DNA of 64,000 nt from Glandiceps talaboti (Eukaryota > Hemichordata > Enteropneusta > Spengelidae): contig NC_135552.1 in NCBI RefSeq assembly GCF_964340395.1, positions 21,020,181 to 21,084,180 on the forward strand, given 5' to 3'. The translations under genes and the position numbers were made by a program. The notes under the pieces are model-generated. The model was given only the letters and a program-made list of their open reading frames with translations, was not told the DNA's origin and made no database searches. Of the stretch, positions 58,801-64,000 are shown piece by piece. Within the stretch, counting starts at the first letter, position 1; every line of letters begins with the position of its first letter.

Positions 58801-61800
58801 CGGGTACTCCGGTTTCCTCCTGCACTAACACTGAACCAATGGAGCCTATAAATGGGACTAGCTCCCATTGGTCATCCGTTAAATAAAGAAATAAATACGT
58901 GGTAGATTTTACAAGTAGATAATTATTGTGCAAGTAGTAGATTTTACCAGTAGATAATTTAGTTTAAATGATACATTTTACCAGTGGATAGGTTTGTTCA
59001 AGTGGTAGATTTCAAACGTATATTACTTTGTTCAAGTGTGAGGTCCTTTCCACTCATTAATGTGCCCAGGTGTTACCTTAGATAAGAGATAACTACAGAG
59101 TTAAGTGCAATATTCTCATTGTATAATAGTTTGTGCAAGTGGCATGTGCTGTTATCCTTTAGCATATACATTTTATCCATTATAGCCCAATCTTGGATAA
59201 CGATTAAGATTTTCAGTAGGAAGTCAGTTGGTCCATTAGTAGTGCAATACAAGATGTCGGGCGAGTAGAAAAAAATGGTCCCTATTTAATCATTATGATC
59301 AAGGTCATAAAATAGTGATAATCCAAGACTATTGGCTTCAAACCATGGGGTATGGTAAGGGTATACATTGTCGAACTTGTAACCAGATGGAAATGAGTGA
59401 ATTATCAAGGTACTTAGTAAGCACGTTAAGAAATGATACAGTTTAGTATGCTCACAAAATAATTTTGATTAGATGTACAAAATACTTCAAAACGTATCAA
59501 ACTAAGCATAACATTTTTATTTTTTATATGTAGATATCGTTTTGGTATCACATGTACGGAACTTACATCGGGACATTAGCAGTATATGTGAGGACTTCCT
59601 ATGATGATCCAGTCAGTGGTTTGGAGTTAATGCAGAATGGTAATATGACAGGTGATAGCGGGGATTTCTGGTGGCAGTATGATGAACCAATTACTAGTGG
59701 AGGCAAGGATTTTAAGGTGAGATAATAATTAACAAGAAACAGTTTTGTAAAAAATCACTAATCATACAGAAAGGTCATGTTACATTGTTGACTGACTGAC
59801 TGACTGACTGACTGACTGACTGACTGACTCTTCCTATGTATGTATGTATGTATGTATGTATGTATGTATGTATGTATGTATGTATGTATGTATGTATGAG
59901 GGTAGGTAGGTAGATAGGGTATGTATGTATGTATGTATGTAGGTATGCATGTCTGCGGGCACAATATCTCAATAACTAATGCATCAAAACTTGTTACACA
60001 TCTCCCTTATGGTTTTTGGTAAACATCCTGTGTCTAGTAATTATATATGTGTATAATTTATTCAATTAAACTATAGCTTAAGCATACAAGCCTTATATTC
60101 AACATAACCTATAAGCGCGTGTACTGTAAAGGTTGTTGATGGAGTTTCTTCTGTTAATGACTTATTTGCACCCTTTAATGATATTTGGTAATTACAATTA
60201 GGCAATATATTAAGGATACAATACACTAATTTGGTATATACATGTCGACGATAACAATTGCACTGTCCTTTAAGGCTTGTTGTTGTGGCTAAAAAGCTTG
60301 TTGTGAATGCAATCTTCAAATTTCATATAATTCTGTACATTTTCTGTAAGAAAATGCACATACATATAAAGATTACATATGTAGCTTTTAATCATAATAA
60401 GAACTTTGCATAATTAGGGAAGACTTAAGAATGTAAGCATCAAATTTCATAGTATGACTTGATACATACATTGACAATAAGAAATAATGTTACAAATGTT
60501 TCCTGGCCGTTAGGCAACATTTTAAGAATATGTAATATTTCGAATTTCTTATAATTATAATTGGACACATGCAATGATGATAACACGTGTAATATAAAAC
60601 TTGTTGGTGTAGCTTTTAATTTTGATGACTAATTAATTATTTTATGTAGTTGGGCAATTCCAGATACATGTTCAGGGTTTTCGTATGGTTCAACTTGTCA
60701 ACCTCAGATAAGTGAGAACTAAGGTTCAGTAGTTCCATATGCATGGTGTGGTGTCTGTCTGTCTGTCTGTCTGGGTGGATTACATAAACTCAAAAACCAC
60801 CCGACTGACTGACTTGGTAGATACATTACTTGTGGTTGTCTAGTTGGGAAATTGTTCAAAGCGAAATGATCGCGACAATAAATGACATGTCGTTCTTTTT
60901 GAACTCCATGAACACTACAAAATTTGACATCAGAGACGGTATGAATTAAGTGGACAGCAACGACATTTAACATATCTCAGACTATTTGAACGCAATGGAA
61001 CATTGCAGCAATTGGGATATCACATAATATTTGAATTTTGCTGAACACTACAATAGTTGACATATTACTGTCTTTTCTAACTCTGGAAGTCTGTCGCAAT
61101 TGGCATATTACAGACTATATTTATACATTGGAACACAACATTTGACATATCGCGCACTATGTTAATTCCATGAAACACTCTAACAATAATCATGGACTGT
61201 ATTGAATATATGTTCATATTTAGATTGTTATAGAAGGGATGGTTGGACGTAATTACCTTGGCGACATTGCCATAGATGATGTCACTTTTTCTGAGGGTTG
61301 CATAAAAGGTGGACAGGTCCCTGGCGAAGATGACACACAGCAACCAACTCATGGTACATGTGATGACGACTCTAGAATGCTGAGTTGTGATTCTGGTGAT
61401 GAATGCTTTTATACCTGGGAGAGATGCAACTTTAACTATGAGTGTAGTGATAAATCAGATGAGAAGGGATGTGGTAGGTATTGCAAATACATAAACCTAA
61501 TTATAACTGATATATTAGATGACATTCATCATCTTATCTTCTACAAAGACTTCAGTTTATCAAATATTTGAGTTATCAAATCTTTGTTTTCTAATTACGT
61601 GTCGTTAGGAACGAGTTGTAACTTTGAGAGCGGACAATGTGGATGGGACAACGTCGTTGGCAGTCAAGTACAATGGGTTTACAGCACAGGTCCTGCATAC
61701 ACCCGTTACTCTGGGCCCGGAGTAGATCATACTTTAAGCACAACTGCAGGTATGTTAGAACCACCTTCAAAGAGAGACAGAATTCATCCATGCATCACAT

Positions 61801-63583
61801 TGCTGCTTACATGTATATCACTTGCTAAATGATGGCCATATATTTTGTGACTGTCGCCCATTTGTACAGTATTGAAAGTATCTGTCCCTAGAATATATAA
61901 CCTTTCTATTAGTATCTCTATATTTGATCCTAAACTTTACTTGCCGCGTCAACATTTGAAAAAATAATCAATTTTATTCATTAGTCACTCAGAAGTAAAT
62001 TATTTGAATGGTCGATGTCTTCTTTGCAGGCTTGTTGTTTATTTAGCAATTGAAAATGCACATGTATTTTTCATACTTTAATATTAGGGCACTTCATGCT
62101 ATTCAAAGCCAATACAAGGTATACATATCTTGGTTACACTGGCTTCATGAAGACTCTACCATATCAACACAGTGGAGAAAATTGTCAAATGTCATTCTGG
62201 TATCACCAATATGGTTTGACAATGGGATCAATGGATGTTTACCTAAAATATGCCGACCACACATCGTCCAAACTGTGGAATATGGTTGGCACCCAAGGCA
62301 ATATGTGGAAAAAAGCTACAATTGATATTGGAAAACAAGACGAATTTTCCATTGTGTTTGAAGGTGTACGTAGTACAAGCATCTATGGAGACATTGGCAT
62401 TGATGACATCCAATTTCTAAATTGTTACGATCGTAAGTTTGTAGTTTTCAATTAACTTCAATATCTTTGTTTTTCATCGAGATAACATTTTCTCAGTCTA
62501 TACTTTAAAATCAGGGTTTTCATAACTGACTGGATGCCTTATTCCCCAATTTCAGAGTATTATGATAGGCCATGTGATCCTGGTACCGAATTTCAATGTG
62601 TTGGTGACAAATCATGTCTCCCGCTTAAATACTACTGTGACTACGGCCCAAACTGTAAGGACGGTTCTGATGAGGAACTTTGTGGTAAGAATGTATAACT
62701 TGTATTACTGTAAGCTTTATGTCACAAGGATTCTGATAAAACTATGCTCTGGAACAAATCTCGAGCGATTCGGAAAGTTCTTCGTTGGTGCGGATGCCAC
62801 ATACGTACTGAATAATAATGTCGACCAATGAGAAACGAGGAGTATAGAACACAGCACTACTCTTTGTGAGTACATGTCCAACTATTCTAACGTCATTGTT
62901 AATCATTGAAAGATGTTTATTGTGACAAAGTCAATTATACTTGAATCTAATTAAACTGTTCCAATATTTGTCTATAATCATACATGTCTTTATCTTCTTT
63001 CATTTTAATATATTTAGGTATCACACACTGTTTAATATTTCTAATTTGTCTTTGTTACTTTGCTTTAGTTGTAAAACCTGGTGATTGTCACTTTGATGAC
63101 TTTGATAGCAATGTATGGTGTTCATGGGAACAGTATGATGATGATGATTTCGACTGGAGTTTGAGCAAGATGACACTTGCAGGTCCTGTCCATGACCATA
63201 CAACAATTAATACTACCGGTAACAGTAAGTATCCGAATCGATGTATAGAGTATTTCTTGGTTGATCCTAGGATGTTGTAAATAAGTTAACATACACAATC
63301 GGTATGTCATCTATTGCACTTCTATCTCATTTCCCTGATTATATCCTAGGATTGTAGCTTCGTCGGCGTCTATAATTAATTTGTCATAAATTATGGTTAT
63401 ATTGAAATATTTTTTCTTTTTGCAGGCCAGTTCGCTTACGCTGATAGCTCGACATATCCGACAGGTGCAATAGGACGAATATCCACTCCTAGTAATAGTA
63501 TGTTTCCAGCTAGTCGGGATCTTTGCTTTATTAGATTCTGGTATTATATGTATTTTAAATCTGATGGAGTTGGTACCCTTAGG
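30556..63583 (+). CDS. Gene B: MAM/LDLa multidomain protein with signal peptide (3' end outside window)
   Basis: Thirty-two exons join in one open frame of 5,244 nt (1,748 codons): 30556-30607, 32241-32381, 32740-32857, 33657-33898, 34565-34699, 35714-36058, 36707-36847, 37747-38009, 38535-38619, 39423-39461, 40593-40721, 41834-41983, 42546-42808, 43289-43499, 44416-44565, 44901-44992, 50208-50378, 50801-50891, 52034-52210, 53713-53892, 54099-54352, 55805-55889, 56579-56701, 57234-57380, 58062-58159, 59534-59716, 61224-61473, 61609-61749, 62088-62432, 62556-62684, 63069-63224, 63426-63583. Order is signal peptide, MAM B1-B3, linker, LDLa, MAM B4-LDLa, MAM B5, Pro-rich linker-LDLa, MAM B6, LDLa, MAM B7-LDLa, MAM B8, LDLa, MAM B9. 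From 53,713 on it is the paralogue of gene A exons 1-13. If it ends like gene A it would be about 1,980 residues with a membrane helix; that is inference. Borders were read by eye. Confidence 0.88.
30801..31174. mobile_element. MITE-like element, copy 1 (gene B intron 1)
   Basis: About 374 bp with terminal inverted repeats of about 45 bp that pair ggatgagatcagtagttca at the left with its complement ending tctcgcccc at the right. Left flank is TTAA and right flank TTAT, consistent with a decayed TTAA target duplication. A related copy in the opposite orientation lies near 21,870-22,241. No coding capacity. Confidence 0.7.
32175..32188 (-). promoter_or_regulatory. CTCF-like motif (gene B intron 1)
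   Basis: Same 14-mer as at 20,835, 53 bp before the first MAM exon of gene B. The two sites bracket the intergenic region and gene B exon 1. Confidence 0.35.
32241..33898 (+). CDS. Gene B MAM domain B1 (3 exons)
   Basis: Exons 32241-32381 (1-1), 32740-32857 (1-2) and 33657-33898 (2-1). Seen are CDFETDLCSWV, GPSGDHTKG, GYYIYIEN, CLSFW then YNMYGAHIGSL, and NILGDIAIDDITF. The second intron splits the FWYxMYG core after TG of the Trp codon (phase 2), a position not used by the other MAM domains here. That intron holds a TATG/TG microsatellite and a near-perfect hairpin at 33,145-33,204. Confidence 0.88.
32895..33076. repeat. TATG/TG microsatellite
   Basis: (GTAT)n interrupted by GTGTCTGTGT, then (GT)n, in the second intron of MAM B1. 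Frames over it on both strands are artefacts. Confidence 0.92.
33145..33204. repeat. Near-perfect hairpin, 25-bp arms
   Basis: Left arm 33,145-33,169 and right arm 33,179-33,204 share the core catagaccctccaccaac in inverted form around a 9-bp spacer gttggtgga. No target duplication was found. Confidence 0.85.
34565..36058 (+). CDS. Gene B MAM domain B2 (2 exons)
   Basis: Exons 34565-34699 and 35714-36058, phase 1 at all ends. Seen are CDFENGLCGG, GPAVDHTYE, HYLYANAS, CLQFFYARSGASMG and TGYVALDDFQIL. The opening lacks the Trp that normally follows the second cysteine (GLCGGA). The intron ends in a TATG and GGAT microsatellite array at 35,458-35,608. Confidence 0.88.
35458..35608. repeat. TATG and GGAT microsatellites
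   Basis: (GTAT)n of about 110 bp followed by (GGAT)n near the end of the intron before exon 35,714. Confidence 0.92.
36270..36650. repeat. Degenerate 30-bp minisatellite in gene B intron
   Basis: About thirteen units of roughly 30 bp with the core caatcctgtcaatcattta end just before exon 36,707. Units vary in length and sequence. Confidence 0.65.
36707..38619 (+). CDS. Gene B MAM domain B3 (3 exons)
   Basis: Exons 36707-36847 (1-1), 37747-38009 (1-0) and 38535-38619 (0-1). Seen are CNFEDGRCSWI, GPSVDHTTG, TYLLMDAS, CLEFWYYMYGINMG, QNDKWNYGK and SDIAIDDIVI. The first intron begins with a pentanucleotide CCACA repeat at 36,940-36,994. Acceptor of the last exon (ctatccaag) has a weak pyrimidine tract. 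Confidence 0.87.
36932..36994. repeat. CCACA pentanucleotide repeat
   Basis: About ten CCACA units in the intron just after exon 36,707-36,847. Confidence 0.85.
38690..39180. repeat. Degenerate 50-bp minisatellite in gene B intron
   Basis: Around nine units of about 50 bp built on ctccacagtag, atgtggaagatatgggcct and C-rich spacers, with a longer-period repeat of the ctaatcc/aacccctac segment on top. Confidence 0.6.
39423..39461 (+). CDS. Gene B linker mini-exon
   Basis: A 39-bp phase 1-1 exon encodes GAPNGATVHPPTV, a Pro/Thr linker between MAM B3 and the first LDLa. Acceptor tattcag, donor gtgagt. Being symmetric it could be spliced out without frame change. It is short, so this is less certain than the domain exons. 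Confidence 0.6.
39538..39610. repeat. Poly-T and poly-G low-complexity tract
   Basis: Runs of more than 20 T and of 9-10 G occur twice in succession. Such runs are prone to sequencing error, so base counts here are unreliable. A C-run at 31,848-31,865 is similar. Confidence 0.8.
40593..40721 (+). CDS. Gene B LDLa repeat 1
   Basis: A phase 1-1 exon of 129 bp starting APTPSGNPCGF and ending CTDNSDEVDC, with six cysteines and a full acidic calcium box. Acceptor gttttgtcag, donor gtaagt. It follows the linker exon and precedes MAM B4. Confidence 0.9.
40856..41660. repeat. Microsatellite-headed repeat of about 115-bp units
   Basis: A (TG)n run at 40,872-40,927 is followed by about 650 bp of degenerate tandem units of roughly 115 bp, each with landmarks such as tttgcataat, ttggtaat and catatgatttgg. 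The same arrangement occurs at 59,840-60,750. No target duplication was found. Confidence 0.65.
41834..43499 (+). CDS. Gene B MAM domain B4 with LDLa repeat 2 in its last exon
   Basis: Exons 41834-41983 (1-1), 42546-42808 (1-0) and 43289-43499 (0-1). Seen are CNFQSNECGWS, APRYDHTRK, YSYIAMVG, CRLDFWWYQYGIYP, KGDQWNNM and ATAVDDITF. The last exon continues into LDLa ending CDDNSDEQHC, the same MAM-LDLa exon fusion as in A2 and B7. A 41-bp direct repeat of the exon end and donor follows at 43,515-43,555. Confidence 0.88.
44416..50891 (+). CDS. Gene B MAM domain B5 (4 exons, split by a LINE-bearing intron)
   Basis: Exons 44416-44565 (1-1), 44901-44992 (1-0), 50208-50378 (0-0) and 50801-50891 (0-1). 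Intron phases match A2/B7 exactly. Seen are CDFQSNTCSWTQ, GPSFDHTFG, YYMYIEGY, FRVFHHMYGQNIG and YYYGDIAIDDMSF. The 5.2-kb intron 44,993-50,207 is the longest visible in gene B and contains a foldback MITE, a repeated non-coding unit and a nearly complete CR1-like LINE in antisense. Confidence 0.87.
45484..45632. mobile_element. 149-bp foldback MITE with 9-bp target duplication
   Basis: Arms of about 66 bp starting tagtctcgctgccagact form an almost perfect hairpin around a short CT-rich spacer. The element is flanked by identical 9-bp repeats caaatacgg at 45,475-45,483 and 45,633-45,641. A 9-bp duplication is the mark of Mutator-like (MULE) elements. The centre is very GC-rich (gagcggcgcagccgc). 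No coding capacity. Confidence 0.88.
45930..49489 (-). mobile_element. Nearly full-length CR1-like LINE, frameshifted
   Basis: Minus strand. A frame of 696 codons (49,489-47,399) has a basic N-terminal region, then an apurinic endonuclease with AETWF, AGDFNIH and SDHASLHF. A second frame (47,432-46,593) carries reverse transcriptase motifs FDTIDHDILL, GVPQGSALGP and MYADDSEL. A third frame and the region down to about 46,110 carry CR1-type C-terminal sequence such as YCNSLLYGLP and LWNVLPSCLR. Frames change near 47,435 and near 46,850, so it cannot make an intact product as read. The 3' end is gcgctctataag plus AATAAT repeats at 45,930. It is antisense in a gene B intron. Confidence 0.9.
49849..50072. 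repeat. ACAG and CACT microsatellites
   Basis: (ACAG)n at 49,849-49,890 and (CACT)n at 50,048-50,071 lie between the LINE and exon 50,208. Confidence 0.85.
52034..52210 (+). CDS. Gene B Pro/Thr linker plus LDLa repeat 3
   Basis: A phase 1-1 exon of 177 bp begins with a Pro/Thr/Ala-rich linker (TTPPPVPPSPTPHPA) likely to be extended and O-glycosylated, then an LDLa repeat. The calcium box is altered to CSDGEEELQC, with Glu where Ser-Asp is usual, though acidic character is kept. Confidence 0.87.
52880..53030. repeat. Foldback sequence, arms of about 65 bp
   Basis: The inner arms 52,917-52,946 and 52,960-52,989 are almost perfect inverted copies (gtggtcatgactgcaatatt at left). The outer parts carry gggcaat and gcccat repeats that pair less well. 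A further gggcaatatcgtgattta at about 53,403 looks like part of the same family. Confidence 0.7.
53713..55889 (+). CDS. Gene B MAM domain B6 (paralogue of A1)
   Basis: Exons 53713-53892, 54099-54352 and 55805-55889 have the same lengths (180, 254, 85) and phases as gene A exons 1-3. The second exon differs from its partner at about 10 of 84 residues. The TRKRRA basic insert is kept at 53,775-53,792. The second intron is about 620 bp shorter than in gene A, with fewer units of a 300-bp repeat. Confidence 0.9.
56579..56701 (+). CDS. Gene B LDLa repeat 4
   Basis: A phase 1-1 exon of 123 bp, paralogue of 3705-3827. Six cysteines and DDCMDNTDEEFC are unchanged; differences sit in the loops (ADCLSSEF against ATCQSSEF, DMTKK against DVNKK). 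Confidence 0.9.
57234..61473 (+). CDS. Gene B MAM domain B7 with LDLa repeat 5 (paralogue of A2)
   Basis: Exons 57234-57380, 58062-58159, 59534-59716 and 61224-61473 have lengths 147, 98, 183 and 250, identical to gene A. The third exon is almost unchanged at protein level. The MAM-LDLa fusion exon is kept. The intron before it carries an extra block of about 0.9 kb (59,840-60,750) that gene A lacks. The donor after the last exon is gtaggt rather than gtaagt. Confidence 0.9.
57650..57962 (-). mobile_element. tRNA-derived SINE (gene B copy)
   Basis: The orthologous insertion to 4,769-5,112, in the matching intron of the duplicated block, with the same head and the same tail. It is shorter through internal deletions. 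The SINE therefore inserted before the gene duplication. Confidence 0.7.
59840..60750. repeat. Microsatellite-headed repeat block specific to the gene B copy
   Basis: A (GTAT)n run at 59,837-59,942 is followed by degenerate units of the same family as 40,970-41,640. The paralogous intron of gene A (6,783-7,372) has microsatellite at that point but not the units. So this block was gained in B or lost in A after duplication. Confidence 0.65.
61609..62432 (+). CDS. Gene B MAM domain B8 (paralogue of A3)
   Basis: Exons 61609-61749 (141 bp) and 62088-62432 (345 bp), the same lengths and phases as A3. CNFESGQCGWDN and IYGDIGIDDIQF are visible. The intron lacks the large GA/GACA array of gene A and shows only a short agagagaca remnant at the corresponding point. 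Confidence 0.9.
62556..62684 (+). CDS. Gene B LDLa repeat 6
   Basis: A phase 1-1 exon of 129 bp, paralogue of 9130-9258, ending CKDGSDEELC. The residue before Cys5 is Asn, as in gene A, so the change predates the duplication. The first split codon becomes Gln where gene A has Glu. Confidence 0.9.
63069..63583 (+). CDS. Gene B MAM domain B9, first two exons (paralogue of A4)
   Basis: Exons 63069-63224 (156 bp) and 63426-63583 (158 bp) match A4 in length and phase and are very similar in sequence. The third exon of this MAM, and the expected LDLa, stalk, membrane and tail exons, would lie beyond 64,000. The following intron carries a 261-bp segment (63,608-63,868) absent from gene A and ends in a CAC repeat at the window edge. 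Confidence 0.9.
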
Positions 63584-63607
63584 GTGAGTATATATCACAT
63601 ACTATCG

Positions 63608-63868
63608 TGCCAACGGAGTCTATAATGTGAAATTGAGTGTGTATTTTCCATTTTAGTACATATTTCATAATATTACTTATATCTCCAGGCGTGAAGATTC
63701 TCTGTCTGTAACCTTATTATTTGTGGTGACTACTTGCTTTGTTTTACATGGATATCATTATGAACATTAAAAGGTTGAATAATGTAAAGCAACTTGAAGA
63801 GTTTCTATCAAGTATTCATGTTCGACATGAATATTGCATTAATAGATGCTTGCTGTGATATAAAACAG
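63608..63868. other. 261-bp segment present only in gene B copy
   Basis: Inserted between sequences that are contiguous in gene A at about 10,154 (actatcg then tttactg). No clear inverted ends or target duplication. It may be an insertion in B or a clean deletion in A. Confidence 0.7.
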
Positions 63869-64000
63869 TTTACTGTACTTTTTTCAAATGCATACGTTTT
63901 CCTCACACCTTATTCAATCAACAAAATGCACATTAAAGGACATTTATTAAATATTTCATAATCTTACAGTTTACCACCACCACCACCACCACCACTACCA

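Larger units (their letters stand above)
53590..64000. repeat. Tandem duplication, copy 2
   Basis: Second copy in direct orientation, offset from copy 1 by about 53.4-53.6 kb. The offset falls from 53,587 at the first exon to 53,426 at the LDLa exon (62,556) because of intron indels. Homology continues to the window end. Confidence 0.9.

Overview
The window is eukaryotic, intron-rich, AT-rich animal DNA. It reads as a marine invertebrate (hemichordate, cephalochordate or a lophotrochozoan are all possible). The basis is large multi-exon MAM/LDL-receptor class A (LDLa) genes, CR1-type LINEs, a tRNA-derived SINE, several MITE-like elements and many TATG/TG/GA microsatellites. The species cannot be fixed from sequence alone. 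I saw no prokaryotic features, CRISPR arrays, rRNA or tRNA genes, and no retrovirus, LTR or Polinton fossil.

The layout is two tandem plus-strand genes of one family. Gene A is the 3' part of a gene that starts upstream. It has 20 exons between 126 and 19,388 encoding MAM-LDLa-MAM-LDLa-MAM-LDLa-MAM-LDLa, a short stalk, one transmembrane helix and a tail of about 71 residues with an NPMY motif. Gene B starts at 30,556 with a signal-peptide exon and runs off the right end. Its 32 visible exons join in one open frame of 1,748 codons encoding signal peptide, MAM x3, LDLa, MAM, LDLa, MAM, LDLa, MAM, LDLa, MAM, LDLa, MAM, LDLa and part of a ninth MAM. Domain-boundary introns are all phase 1. The last 10.4 kb (53,590-64,000) is a diverged copy of the first 10.3 kb with the same exon order, so A and B are tandem paralogues with a period of about 53.5 kb (or, less likely, assembled haplotypes).

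The intergenic stretch (19.6-30.5 kb) holds no convincing third gene. Its right half is a nested inverted and direct duplication of gene B's own 5' region, including a minus-strand broken copy of the signal-peptide exon at about 26.6 kb. A MITE in intron 1 of gene B has a second copy in the intergenic DNA.

Introns carry a decayed LINE at 13.5-14.2 kb, a nearly full-length CR1-like LINE at 45.9-49.5 kb, a SINE present in both gene copies, a 501-bp MITE, a 149-bp foldback element with a 9-bp target duplication, and many mini- and microsatellites. Indels between the two gene copies give a relative timeline of these insertions.

The proteins are most likely type I membrane proteins with a very large modular ectodomain for adhesion or ligand binding. 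The NPxY-type tail seen in gene A suggests endocytosis. Ligand and function are unknown.
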